Below are positions 47,487 to 56,886 of a stretch of DNA of 64,000 bases, piece by piece. The stretch comes from Erysipelotrichaceae bacterium (GTDB lineage: Bacteria > Bacillota_I > Bacilli_A > Erysipelotrichales > Erysipelotrichaceae). Numbering within the stretch: the first letter of the stretch is position 1; every line of letters begins with the position of its first letter. Location of the stretch: the NCBI GenBank assembly GCA_012523895.1, contig JAAYSZ010000029.1, forward strand, positions 1 to 64,000, written 5' to 3'. Position numbers and translations under genes: made by a program. The notes under the pieces were generated by a model, which did no database searches, had not been told where the DNA came from, and saw only the letters and a program-made list of their open reading frames with translations.

Positions 47487-48233
47487 ATGAAAACTACAGA
47501 TCCAAGAAAGAAAGCTATATTAGAATCAATGAAAGGTCTTATTGTTTCATGTCAAGTTCAACATGATGATCCAATTTATACAGATGATATGGCTGTAAAA
47601 ATGGCAGAAGCTGCACAGTGGGGTGGTGCAGTAGGAATACGAGCAAACTCACCTGAACAAATTAAAGCCATAAAAGAAAAAGTAGATTTACCAGTTATTG
47701 GATTATATAAAATTTGGAATGAAAATACTGATGTTTTTATTACTCCAACCTTAGAATCCGCAAAACAAGTATGGGAAGCAGGCGCAGATATTATTGCACT
47801 TGATTGTACAAATCAACTTACACATGAAAATAAACCGGCTTGGGAATTATTGCCAATACTTAAAAAAGAGATACCTGAAGCTATAATATTTGCGGATGTA
47901 TCTACATATGATGAAGCAAAACATGCAATTGAGTTAGGTGCAGATATTGTAGCTCCTACTCTATATGGATATACAGAAGAAACTAAACACATTGAAGAAC
48001 CAAATATGAGAGAGTTTGCCCGTATGTGTGCTGACTTTAAAGATGATGCTTATGTTTTTATGGAAGGACATATCTATACTCCTGAAGATGCAATTAAATG
48101 TTTATATTTAGGATGTCATGCAGTTGTGGTAGGAAGTGCAATTACACGACCTCATATAACCACACTTCGATTTACAGATTTAATAAATAGATATCAATCA
48201 AACTGGCGAGATGAAGAAAGGAGAAGTCATTGA
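47487..48233 (+). CDS. nanE: N-acetylmannosamine-6-phosphate 2-epimerase (NanE type)
   Basis: TIM-barrel epimerase of 248 aa, normally ManNAc-6-P to GlcNAc-6-P. Barrel-end motifs are GLIVSCQVQ, AVGIRAN (Arg), VIGLYK (catalytic Lys), IALDCTN (Asp) and FMEGHIYTPEDA (catalytic Glu). Most homologues have R or K where this has H (EGH). AGGAGAG precedes the ATG. Instead of nanA/nanK, the next gene, overlapping by 4 nt, encodes a glycyl radical enzyme. Therefore the true substrate may be another N-acyl amino sugar phosphate. Confidence 0.88.
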   Translation: MKTTDPRKKAILESMKGLIVSCQVQHDDPIYTDDMAVKMAEAAQWGGAVGIRANSPEQIKAIKEKVDLPVIGLYKIWNENTDVFITPTLESAKQVWEAGADIIALDCTNQLTHENKPAWELLPILKKEIPEAIIFADVSTYDEAKHAIELGADIVAPTLYGYTEETKHIEEPNMREFARMCADFKDDAYVFMEGHIYTPEDAIKCLYLGCHAVVVGSAITRPHITTLRFTDLINRYQSNWRDEERRSH

Positions 48234-50512
48234 TACGTAAATCAAACATTGATGGTGCACAAAATGTTGAAGTAAGTAAAAAATTAGAATGTGAAAAACC
48301 ATTAATTGAACAATTAGAAATAATGGAAAATTATACACGTACTCATCGTGATTCTTTAAGTGTGTCAAAACATCGTAGAGAATTAAATTGTTTAAAAACA
48401 ATATTTCCTAAACTTTTTGCTAAAACTAAAGAAAATGATTTAATCGCAGGAAGACTTGATTTTTTACCTATTGGATTTGGCTCAGTAACATCTCTAGGTG
48501 GAGTAGGTCATTACTGTGTTTTTAATAAATTGCGAAAGTTTAAAGAAAAGCTAAAAACAATAGAAGAAAAATCAAGAGTTGATAAATTATATGATTATTG
48601 GATGGATCATGATTTAAAAGCAATTTATTGTAATAAAGTTTTAAAAGAACCTTATATTGGAAGGTTTATTGATTGTAATTATCCAATGATGGCTACTGCT
48701 CGTCTTTCTGGAATGATGTTACATTATGATTGGTTATGTGATTTAGGAATTAAAGGAATAAAAGAGAAAATACAAAAACAATTAGTTAAAGATTCTGATA
48801 ATGAATTTTTAATAATTGCTAATGAAACATTAGACTTATTTCAAGAAGTAGTAGACTTTTTAATAAGTGATTTAATAGAACAAACTAAAAAAGCTAAACC
48901 AAAAAGATTAACTGAATTAAAGTTGATGATTGAAAGCTTAAAAGCAATACGTAATGAAAAACCAACAACATTTCATCAAGCAATTCAATTAATTTGGATA
49001 TATGCATTACTAGCAGGATGTATTAATTATGGAAGACTAGATGATATTTTAGGACCATATATGGTTAATGATATTAATAAAGGTTTAATTACTAAAGAAG
49101 ATGCATTTAATTATTTAAAATCATTATGGACTTTAATTGAAAATAGAAGAACTACTGTTAATGGTCGTATTATAGTTGGTGGTAAAGGAAGGAAAAATCC
49201 TAAAGATGCAGATGAATTTGCGAAAATTGCAATAAAGGTAACACAAGAATGTAAATATGTAGAACCACAATTTACACTTAGATTTACTAAGGATACACCT
49301 CAAGAAATATGGGATATGGCCATGGATAGTTTAGGAGATAAAGCTACTTATCCAACACTTTATAATGATGATGTAAATGTTCCTGCAGTAGAATATGCAA
49401 TGAGAGTAGATAATGAAACTGCTAAACAATATGTTCCTTTTGGTTGTGGTGAGTTTGTTATACAAGGACAAAGTGTAGGTACTCCTAATACACTTTTAAA
49501 TATGTTAATGTTACTTAACTTTACAATGAATAAAGGTGTTGATCCTAATGATGGAATATTTAAATGTGGTCCAGTTAAGTTTAAAGATTTAGATGAATAT
49601 ACTTCATTTGATGAATTCTATTTAAAATATAAGGAAGTACTAGAATTTTATAGTGATTTATCAATTGATGCTCAATATAGAAGTTATGAAATAATGAATG
49701 AAGAAGTTAGTTTTCTTTTTACAAGTATATTAATGGACGATTGTATTGAAAAAGGAAAAGCATTACTTGATGGTGGTGTTCGTTACTTAGGTGGAACAAA
49801 TGAAACATATGGAAACATAAATGCTTCAGATTCACTTTATGTAATTAAAAAATTGGTTTTTGATGATAAAAAAGTTAAATTTTCAACTTTGAATGATGCA
49901 CTACTTAATAATTTTGAAGGTTATGAAGATTTAAGAAAAGAATGTTTAAGTTGTGCTAAATATGGAAATGATATTGATGAAGTAGATGATTTAGCAAATG
50001 ATTTATATGAAATGATTGCAAAAGCAATACGCAATCGTGGCATTAAAAAAGGAATGCAATACTATTTAATAGTAATTAGTAATAATCAAACTAATACAGA
50101 ATGGGGAAGAAAAACAAGTGCTTCAGCTGATGGTAGATTAAAAGGAACATTTATGAATCCAGCAAATAATCCAGTTGGTGGAGCAAGTGTAAAAGGACCT
50201 ACAGCCGTACTTAATTCTTTATCAAAATTTAAAGCAAAATATCACGGTGGATCTGTGCAAAATATTAAATTTACTCCTAGTATGTTTAATGAAAATAGAG
50301 AAGCAATAAACTCATTATTTAAAACATATTTTGATAAAGGAGGATGTCAACTAATGGTTACTGTAGTTGACCATGGAGTTTTAGAAGATGCACAAAAAAA
50401 TCCAGATAAATATCCAGATTTGATTGTAAGAGTTAGTGGATTTAGTGCTATATTTGTAAATTTAGAAAAAGATGTTCAAGATGAAGTAATGAGTCGTGTG
50501 CTATATGGTTAG
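48230..50512 (+). CDS. Glycyl radical enzyme of unassigned substrate (dehydratase/lyase type)
   Basis: Oxygen-sensitive radical enzyme of 760 aa. The glycyl radical site is G737 in RVSGFSAIFVN near the C-terminus. The thiyl cysteine is C406 in VPFGCGEFVIQGQS. The C-x-E pattern, with Glu two after Cys, is that of dehydratases and C-N/C-S/C-O lyases (glycerol dehydratase, CutC, HypD), not of pyruvate formate-lyase, which has adjacent cysteines. The C-G-E variant is not one of the well-studied subfamilies I know. TTG start at 48230 with AAGGAGAAGTCA upstream; it overlaps the nanE stop. The activase follows directly, overlapping by 8 nt. Confidence 0.87.
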   Translation: MIRKSNIDGAQNVEVSKKLECEKPLIEQLEIMENYTRTHRDSLSVSKHRRELNCLKTIFPKLFAKTKENDLIAGRLDFLPIGFGSVTSLGGVGHYCVFNKLRKFKEKLKTIEEKSRVDKLYDYWMDHDLKAIYCNKVLKEPYIGRFIDCNYPMMATARLSGMMLHYDWLCDLGIKGIKEKIQKQLVKDSDNEFLIIANETLDLFQEVVDFLISDLIEQTKKAKPKRLTELKLMIESLKAIRNEKPTTFHQAIQLIWIYALLAGCINYGRLDDILGPYMVNDINKGLITKEDAFNYLKSLWTLIENRRTTVNGRIIVGGKGRKNPKDADEFAKIAIKVTQECKYVEPQFTLRFTKDTPQEIWDMAMDSLGDKATYPTLYNDDVNVPAVEYAMRVDNETAKQYVPFGCGEFVIQGQSVGTPNTLLNMLMLLNFTMNKGVDPNDGIFKCGPVKFKDLDEYTSFDEFYLKYKEVLEFYSDLSIDAQYRSYEIMNEEVSFLFTSILMDDCIEKGKALLDGGVRYLGGTNETYGNINASDSLYVIKKLVFDDKKVKFSTLNDALLNNFEGYEDLRKECLSCAKYGNDIDEVDDLANDLYEMIAKAIRNRGIKKGMQYYLIVISNNQTNTEWGRKTSASADGRLKGTFMNPANNPVGGASVKGPTAVLNSLSKFKAKYHGGSVQNIKFTPSMFNENREAINSLFKTYFDKGGCQLMVTVVDHGVLEDAQKNPDKYPDLIVRVSGFSAIFVNLEKDVQDEVMSRVLYG

Positions 50513-51401
50513 TTTAAATATTATGGAAATAGAGCGTTTTGCAATTTCTGATGGACCAGGGATAAGAACAACTGTATTTTTACAAGGTTGTCCTTTATAT
50601 TGTCCCTGGTGTTCTAATCCAGAATCTCAAAAAATTAAAACACATTTGTTTCATTTGGAATCAAAATGTATTGGATGTAGAAGGTGTGAAAGTGTTTGTA
50701 AACAAAACGCAATAAAATTTAAAGAAAATAAGTTTACTTTTAATGAGAATTTATGTATTTTTTGTAAAGATTGTGCTTTAAAGTGTATACAAAATGCTAT
50801 CTCATTTGTAGGTGAAAAAGTATCTATTTCTGATATTATTTCTGAAATAGAAAAAGATGATGATTATTACAAATCAAGTGGTGGTGGAGTTACTATTTCT
50901 GGTGGAGAACCATTTGTTCAATTTGAAGGTTTTTTTGAACTTTGTAAAAGATTAAAAGAAAAAAACTATCATGTATGTGTAGAAACTACAGGACAAACAA
51001 CAATAGATAAATGTAATAAGATATCTGATTATGTAGATTTATTTTTGATTGATTATAAACATTCAAATTCAAAAAAACTTAAAGAAGTTACAGGTGGAGA
51101 TTTAGAAATAATTGAAACAACAATAAAAACATTATTAAATAATAAATCTAATCAAGTTATTATTAGAATTCCTGTAATACCTAACTTTAATCATACAAAA
51201 GAAGATATGAATCAAATTTTTAAAAGATTAGAAGAATTAAATGTAACTGAAGTACACTTATTACCTTTTCATAATTTTGGTAAAACAAAATATAAACAAA
51301 TGAGAAAAGATTATTTTTATGAATCAGTACCAAGTTTAAATAAAAAAGATTTAGAAATTTATCTAAAAGATAAATGGAATTTTAAATTATATATTAAATA
51401 A
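50505..51401 (+). CDS. Glycyl radical enzyme activating protein (radical SAM)
   Basis: Makes the glycyl radical on the preceding enzyme. The 298-aa protein has the radical SAM motif CPLYCPWC (CxxxCxxC) in FLQGCPLYCPWCSNPES. An inserted pair of 4Fe-4S clusters follows (CIGCRRCESVC and CIFCKDCALKC), as in activases of the non-PFL glycyl radical enzymes. The SAM-binding GGGVTISGGEP follows. The ATG at 50505 (ATGGTTAG) overlaps the upstream stop. A GTG at 50496 is less likely. Confidence 0.9.
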   Translation: MVSLNIMEIERFAISDGPGIRTTVFLQGCPLYCPWCSNPESQKIKTHLFHLESKCIGCRRCESVCKQNAIKFKENKFTFNENLCIFCKDCALKCIQNAISFVGEKVSISDIISEIEKDDDYYKSSGGGVTISGGEPFVQFEGFFELCKRLKEKNYHVCVETTGQTTIDKCNKISDYVDLFLIDYKHSNSKKLKEVTGGDLEIIETTIKTLLNNKSNQVIIRIPVIPNFNHTKEDMNQIFKRLEELNVTEVHLLPFHNFGKTKYKQMRKDYFYESVPSLNKKDLEIYLKDKWNFKLYIK

Positions 51402-51436
51402 TAAATAAGCATACTTATTTAGTTGACGGAGAAAAA

Positions 51437-52276
51437 ATGAAATTATTTTTATCAGATTTAGATGGAACTTTATTGTCAAAAGATCTTACAATTTCCAAAG
51501 AAGATATTAATGTTATTAATTTATTAAATGAAAGAGGTATTAGTTTTGGACTTGCTACAGGAAGAGATCTTCATTTTTGTAAACGTTTAGCTGATAAGTA
51601 TAATTTAAATATAAATACCTTTATCGCAAATAATGGTGCAACACTTATATATAAAAACAAAGTTATTCATGAAGAAAAAATTGAAAATAATAAAGTCGAT
51701 TTTATTCTAGAAAAATTATTACCCATTTCAAATGACTTATTTGTATTTGAGGTTTTAGAAAATGAAAGATCTATAGGGCTTTATAATGAGTATACAAAAC
51801 AAGATTGGAATCTTTATACAAATATTTTTGGCGATATGTTAAAAACTAAGTTTCTTGATGTTGATATTAGAACCTTAACAAAAGATAATAGCTATTCTTT
51901 TTATAAGATTTCTATGTATGTAATAAATCCAGAAAAAACAACAAGTTTACTTTGTAAACTTAAAAAAATGTTTGAAAATCATTTTGAAATTTTACAAACA
52001 TCGTATAATTGTATTGAACTTAGTAAAAAGGGAGTAAACAAAGCAAATACTGCAGAAATTTTATTTCAACAAACACCATTTACAAAAGAAACAACCAGTT
52101 TTATTGGTGATGGTGAAAATGATATAGGTCTAATTAATTTAATTCCTAAATCATATGTAATAGAAACGGCTAATCAAGTTGTAAAAGAAAAAGCTAATTA
52201 TATTGTTAAATCTGTAAGTGAAGCTATATTAAAAGAGTTAAAGATAGTTAATGGAAAGGAAATATATGAAAAATAA
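51437..52276 (+). CDS. HAD superfamily (Cof-type) phosphatase of the GRE cluster
   Basis: The 279-aa protein has motif I LFLSDLDGTLLSKD, motif II in FGLATGRDLHF, a type IIB cap, the lysine in KKGVNKANTAEIL, and motif IV IGDGENDIGLI. Probably dephosphorylates a sugar phosphate. GGAGAAAAA precedes the ATG, 36 nt after the activase gene. The end overlaps the transporter gene by 11 nt, so it belongs to the nanE-GRE gene set. This suggests that a phosphorylated intermediate is hydrolysed in the pathway; that is inference. Confidence 0.82.
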   Translation: MKLFLSDLDGTLLSKDLTISKEDINVINLLNERGISFGLATGRDLHFCKRLADKYNLNINTFIANNGATLIYKNKVIHEEKIENNKVDFILEKLLPISNDLFVFEVLENERSIGLYNEYTKQDWNLYTNIFGDMLKTKFLDVDIRTLTKDNSYSFYKISMYVINPEKTTSLLCKLKKMFENHFEILQTSYNCIELSKKGVNKANTAEILFQQTPFTKETTSFIGDGENDIGLINLIPKSYVIETANQVVKEKANYIVKSVSEAILKELKIVNGKEIYEK

Positions 52277-53414
52277 AAATATACTTAAATTTTTAATTTT
52301 TTACTTAATAGTATTTATCGCAATATCAATGCCATATTCCTATATACAAACATTTTTAGAACATGTAGGATATGACGTTTTTGAAAGAGGAATAATATTA
52401 TCAGGAGCAGCAATAGTTACTATTGTTACACAATTTGGTATTGGGTATATATGCGATAAATACAAAACAGATAAAAAACCTTTTAATGTAACATTGATAA
52501 TATTGGTTATCTCAGCTTTGATTATGTATCAAATAACGCATAAAAATTTTTTTATGCATTTAATATTTGCATCTTTAGTAGGTGGCTTATCAGGAGCGGT
52601 AATGTCTGTTCAAGATGCATGGACTTTAGAAGTTGATAAATCATGTAAAGAAAACTATGGGACAATTAGAGCTTTTGGTGCAATAGGTTGGATGATTGGA
52701 ACACCAATAGGAGCTTTTTTAATAGAAAAGTATGGATATACAGCATTAGGACCTGTTTTTGCTGCCTTATCTATCTTAAGTATTTTATATACAATAATAC
52801 TGGAAGATGCACAAAAACAAGAAACTACAGAACAGATTAAATTATCAGACTTAAAACAATTGTTTAAATCAAAAAGATATATAGTAGTAGTTACAATATT
52901 TTTCTTTATTTTTATAATTTCATCAGCAAATCTTTATACTGTAATTGATAAACTTCTTGCATTAAATGCCACTGAGACAGTTGTTGGTATGAGAGGAAGC
53001 ATTCAAGCTTTTGTTGAGTTACCATTATTTTTTGCTGGAGCATATTTATTAAAGAGATTTGGGGATAGAAAATTATTAATTTTTGGAACTATTATGTATA
53101 TTTTTCGTTTTATAGGATATGCTGTTGTTCAAACTCCTGAATTAATTCTTTTGGTTACATGCATGCAATGTGTTACTTTTCCAATTATTATGATTACAAG
53201 TAAGACTCTTGTGGATAGTGCTACACCTGAAAACTTAAAGACAAGTGGACAAACTATTGCATCATCAATATATAGTGGTATTCCAGCTTTGATAACACCA
53301 TTAATTTCTGGATTTTTAATTCAAAGGACTTCAATTGATTTTACTTTATTATTTTATGGAATAATTGGTTTGATTCCTTTAGGACTTGGATTAATGTTAA
53401 ACAAAATTAAATAA
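52266..53414 (+). CDS. MFS transporter (MFS_1-like/PPP-type)
   Basis: The 382-aa protein has twelve predicted membrane helices in two halves: IFYLIVFIAISMPYSYIQTF..., then after the central loop (EDAQKQETTEQIKLSDLKQL) FFFIFIISSANLYTVIDKLL.... The D-x-W segment (VQDAWTLEVDKSCKENYGTIR) and AFGAIGWMIGTPIG are typical of the HcaT/LacY-like branch. It would import the pathway substrate of the adjoining enzymes by proton symport. The ATG at 52266 follows AAAGGAAATAT. No PTS component is present, so the substrate enters unphosphorylated if this is the route. Confidence 0.82.
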   Translation: MKNKNILKFLIFYLIVFIAISMPYSYIQTFLEHVGYDVFERGIILSGAAIVTIVTQFGIGYICDKYKTDKKPFNVTLIILVISALIMYQITHKNFFMHLIFASLVGGLSGAVMSVQDAWTLEVDKSCKENYGTIRAFGAIGWMIGTPIGAFLIEKYGYTALGPVFAALSILSILYTIILEDAQKQETTEQIKLSDLKQLFKSKRYIVVVTIFFFIFIISSANLYTVIDKLLALNATETVVGMRGSIQAFVELPLFFAGAYLLKRFGDRKLLIFGTIMYIFRFIGYAVVQTPELILLVTCMQCVTFPIIMITSKTLVDSATPENLKTSGQTIASSIYSGIPALITPLISGFLIQRTSIDFTLLFYGIIGLIPLGLGLMLNKIK

Positions 53415-53501
53415 AATAGAAAAACAACTTAATCGAATTTTTAGCATAAATAAATATATGATAAAATACATTTATAAATTTTATAAAGAAGTGGAGAAAC
53501 T

Positions 53502-56500
53502 ATGTTAAAAATTCATTTTTTTGCTTTAATATCTATAATTATTTGTTTAATAGGATATTTATTGCAAAACAATAAATTTAAAGTACCTAAAATACCTATT
53601 TTTTTAGTGTTATTAATTGGATTTATTATTAGAGTAGCGATAGCTTACAATACTCCTGGATTTAAGTATGATATTAACACTTATGGAGCATGGGCTGAAA
53701 TGATGTATAATTTAGGACCTTCAAATTTTTATTCTGTTGATGTTTTAACTGATTATCCTCCACTTTATATGTACATGTTGTATATAGTAGGGTTTATAAG
53801 AAACTTTTTTAATTTGGAATGGTTATCTAAAACTCATGTTTTGTTGTTGAAATTTCCTTCAATAATTTCAGATATTATTTGTATATATTTGATTTATAAG
53901 AGCGCAAAAAATAAACATGATGAAAATAAAGCTATTATTTTTAGTTTGATTTATTTATTTTTACCGGTAATTATTATTAATTCCTCTTCATGGGGACAAA
54001 CAGATTCACTTTATGCATTAATGATTGTTTTAATGTGTTTATCTTTAAAAAAAGAAAAGATGTTTTTAGCTTATCTTTCTTATGGAATTGGAGTTCTTTT
54101 AAAACCACAAACAATAATTTTTACACCAGTCTTATTAGTAGGAATTATTGATAATGTATTGGTTGATTTTAATATAAAAAAAATAATTAATAATTTAAAT
54201 TATGGATTATTAGTTATATTAGGGATGTTTATTATATCTTTGCCTTTTGGTATAGAAAATGTAATAAGACAATATTTTAACACAATAAATTCAGTTGTTT
54301 TTGCGTCAAGAAATGCATATAACTTTTGGGCAATGATTGGTATGAATTGGGTTAATCAAAATACAAAAGTTTTATTTTTTAGTGCGAAAGCATGGGGAAG
54401 TATAGCAATAGTATTAATAGTAATTATTACATTTTTCTTAAGTTATAAATATAATAAAAAATCTAATAAATATTTTTTATTAGGTGCATTTATTATTTTT
54501 ACAATGTTTATGTTTTCAGTAAGGATGTGTGAAAGATATTTATATCCGCTTTTTATATTAATAATTTTAGCATTGATTGAAAAACAATATAATTACTTAT
54601 GGATTACTTTAACAGGAGCTTCAGTACTTAACTACTATAATACTGCTCATACTTTATATTTTTATGATCCACAAACATATAATTATAACTGTCCATTTAG
54701 ATTTAGTGTTTCTATTGGAATGCTTGTATTGTATATATTTTTTATAATTGGTTTGTTTAGTACCAAAGATATAACTATAAGTTTTACAAAAATAATAAAA
54801 CCTTTGAAACCTATACCTAGCAAAAAGAAAAATTATATAAAAAAAATAGATTTAATAATGATGATATCAATTACAGTATTCTATAGTTTTTTTGCGCTAT
54901 ATGATTTAGGAGATAATAAAGCTCCCGAGACTGTATATAATATAAAACAAAATGAAAGCATTGTTTTAGAGTTTGAAGAAATTCCAAATAAATTGATTTA
55001 TTATATTGGTCCTGCCCATCAAAGAAAATTCAATATTGAAACAGAAAATGATATACAAGAGATTACATTACAAAATGTATTTAAATGGGAAGAAGTAGAT
55101 TTAACAACTAAAGAAAATAAATTAGTATTAACATTATTAAGTGATAAAGCTTTAATAATTGAATTATGTTTTAAAAAAGATGACAAAATAATAAAACCAA
55201 TTAATTATAGTGAATATAAAGAATTATTTGATGAAGAATATTTAGTTCCGGAAGAACCTTCATTTAGAAATAGCACATATTTTGATGAAATATATCATGC
55301 TAGAACTGCTTATGAATATATAAATAAGCTACCTACTTATGAAAGGGTACATCCACCTTTAGGTAAAATACTTATATCAATAGGAGTAATTGTTTTTGGA
55401 ATGAATCCATTTGGATATAGAATAATAGGTACTTTATTTGGAATATTAATGTTGCCATTAATATATGTATTTAGTAAGAAAATATTTAATAATACACTAT
55501 TATCTTCAGTTTCTACATTTATCTTTGCTTTTGATTTTATGCATTTTGTACAAACAAGAATATCTACAATTGATGTCTATGTTACTTTCTTTATAATATT
55601 AATGTTTTATTTTATGTATGAATATAGTACAAAAAGTTTTTATGATACAAAACTTAAGGATTTATTTATTCTATTAGGGTTATCTAGTATTTCTATGGCT
55701 TTAGCAGTTTCTACTAAATGGTCAGGTGCTTATGCAGGAGTTGGTATTGCAATAATATTTTTTATGAATTTATTTAGAAGATATAGAGAATATTTATATG
55801 CTAAAAATGATCTAGATGGACATACTGAAAATATATCTCATAAATATATTGTTGATAATTTTAAATCTAAAACAATTAAAATAATAGGTTTTTGTATTGT
55901 CTTTTTTGTGATTATTCCAATTATTATGTATACATTATTTTATATTCCTTTTGTGGATTCTAATAATAGTCATTTGATAAAGAAGATGATAGATAGTCAA
56001 ATATATATTTTTAATTACCATACAAATTTAGAAGCAACGCATTATTTTAGTTCTCTTTGGTATGAGTGGCCAATAATGATTAAACCTGTTTGGTATTATT
56101 CTAGAGTTGTTAGTGATACTTTAAGAGAAGGGATTAGTAGTTTTGGAAATCCTTTAGTATGGTGGGTAGGAATTTTTGCGTTTATTTTTCAATTTTATAT
56201 TTTGTTTAACAAAAATATTTCTAAAGCTGATAAATATAATACTATATTTATATTAATTGCATATTTATCAGGTTTATTACCTTGGGTATTAGTTACTAGA
56301 GTTATATTTATTTATCATTATTTTCCTTGTGTGCCTTTTGTCGTACTGATGATAATAAATAGTTTTAAACAAATAAGAAACAATGTTTCTAGCAAAATTT
56401 TTAAAATATTTATAATTAGCTATACATTATGTGTTTTTGCTTTATTTATACTATTTTATCCAGTGTTATCAGGCCAAGCTGTAGAATTAAGTTTTGTAGT

Positions 56501-56546
56501 TAAGTATTTACGTTGGCTTCCAGAATGGTTTTTAGTATCTGGATAA
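53502..56546 (+). CDS. Two-module GT-C glycosyltransferase with a PMT (protein mannosyltransferase) C-terminal half
   Basis: Very large membrane protein (1014 aa). N-terminal module (about 1-420): GT-C type with RVAIAYNTPGFKYDINTYGAW, DYPPLYMYML and SWGQTDSLYALM (catalytic-loop Asp). A soluble beta domain (about 480-590) follows. The C-terminal module has the PMT pattern FDEIYHARTAYEYI, then HPPLGKILISIG, STKWSGAYAG and a four-helix end. PMT enzymes use lipid-linked mannose to glycosylate exported proteins. Two catalytic-looking modules in one chain imply two transfers or one regulated pair. GGAG precedes the ATG. The surface protein 6 kb away is a possible acceptor. Confidence 0.82.
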   Translation: MLKIHFFALISIIICLIGYLLQNNKFKVPKIPIFLVLLIGFIIRVAIAYNTPGFKYDINTYGAWAEMMYNLGPSNFYSVDVLTDYPPLYMYMLYIVGFIRNFFNLEWLSKTHVLLLKFPSIISDIICIYLIYKSAKNKHDENKAIIFSLIYLFLPVIIINSSSWGQTDSLYALMIVLMCLSLKKEKMFLAYLSYGIGVLLKPQTIIFTPVLLVGIIDNVLVDFNIKKIINNLNYGLLVILGMFIISLPFGIENVIRQYFNTINSVVFASRNAYNFWAMIGMNWVNQNTKVLFFSAKAWGSIAIVLIVIITFFLSYKYNKKSNKYFLLGAFIIFTMFMFSVRMCERYLYPLFILIILALIEKQYNYLWITLTGASVLNYYNTAHTLYFYDPQTYNYNCPFRFSVSIGMLVLYIFFIIGLFSTKDITISFTKIIKPLKPIPSKKKNYIKKIDLIMMISITVFYSFFALYDLGDNKAPETVYNIKQNESIVLEFEEIPNKLIYYIGPAHQRKFNIETENDIQEITLQNVFKWEEVDLTTKENKLVLTLLSDKALIIELCFKKDDKIIKPINYSEYKELFDEEYLVPEEPSFRNSTYFDEIYHARTAYEYINKLPTYERVHPPLGKILISIGVIVFGMNPFGYRIIGTLFGILMLPLIYVFSKKIFNNTLLSSVSTFIFAFDFMHFVQTRISTIDVYVTFFIILMFYFMYEYSTKSFYDTKLKDLFILLGLSSISMALAVSTKWSGAYAGVGIAIIFFMNLFRRYREYLYAKNDLDGHTENISHKYIVDNFKSKTIKIIGFCIVFFVIIPIIMYTLFYIPFVDSNNSHLIKKMIDSQIYIFNYHTNLEATHYFSSLWYEWPIMIKPVWYYSRVVSDTLREGISSFGNPLVWWVGIFAFIFQFYILFNKNISKADKYNTIFILIAYLSGLLPWVLVTRVIFIYHYFPCVPFVVLMIINSFKQIRNNVSSKIFKIFIISYTLCVFALFILFYPVLSGQAVELSFVVKYLRWLPEWFLVSG

Positions 56547-56550
56547 ATAT

Positions 56551-56886
56551 TGTGGAAAAACATTATATCCACTTTTAATAATAATTTATTAAAAAAGATG
56601 ATTTTACATTTATAACATTAACTAAGTGTTTTGTATTTGGGAAATAATGTTATAATACTTCATAGAGGTATTATTGATGGATTTAATTGATTTAAAAGAA
56701 AAGTGTGTGGAAAAAGGTTTTGAATTGAATGAAAATCAATTAAAACAGTTTGATAAGTATGCAAATTTATTAATTGAATGGAATAAAAAGATAAATCTTA
56801 CGGCAATTACTGAATATAATGAAATTGTGGAAAAACATTTTTTCGACAGTGTTATACCTCTATTAGATGAAAAACTATGTGGAAAA
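56551..56886 (+). other. Cluster of four DnaA-box-like sites
   Basis: TGTGGAAAA occurs four times in the same orientation: 56551-56559, 56706-56714, 56826-56834 and 56878-56886. It differs by one base from the inverted DnaA box TGTGGATAA and is also present in oriC (11720-11728). Three copies lie inside rsmG. Confidence 0.5.
56648..56656 (+). promoter_or_regulatory. Extended -10 promoter of rsmG-noc-parAB
   Basis: TGTTATAAT, a TGn-TATAAT element about 20 nt before the rsmG start; no convincing -35. Confidence 0.5.

Noticed and set aside
47542..47557. TGTTTCATGTCAAGTT in nanE as a degenerate parS
   Set aside because: Five mismatches to the consensus; not better than chance for such a loose match.
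48230..50512. Annotation as pyruvate formate-lyase
   Set aside because: The two adjacent cysteines of true PFL are absent; the Cys-x-Glu motif and two-cluster activase fit the dehydratase/lyase class.
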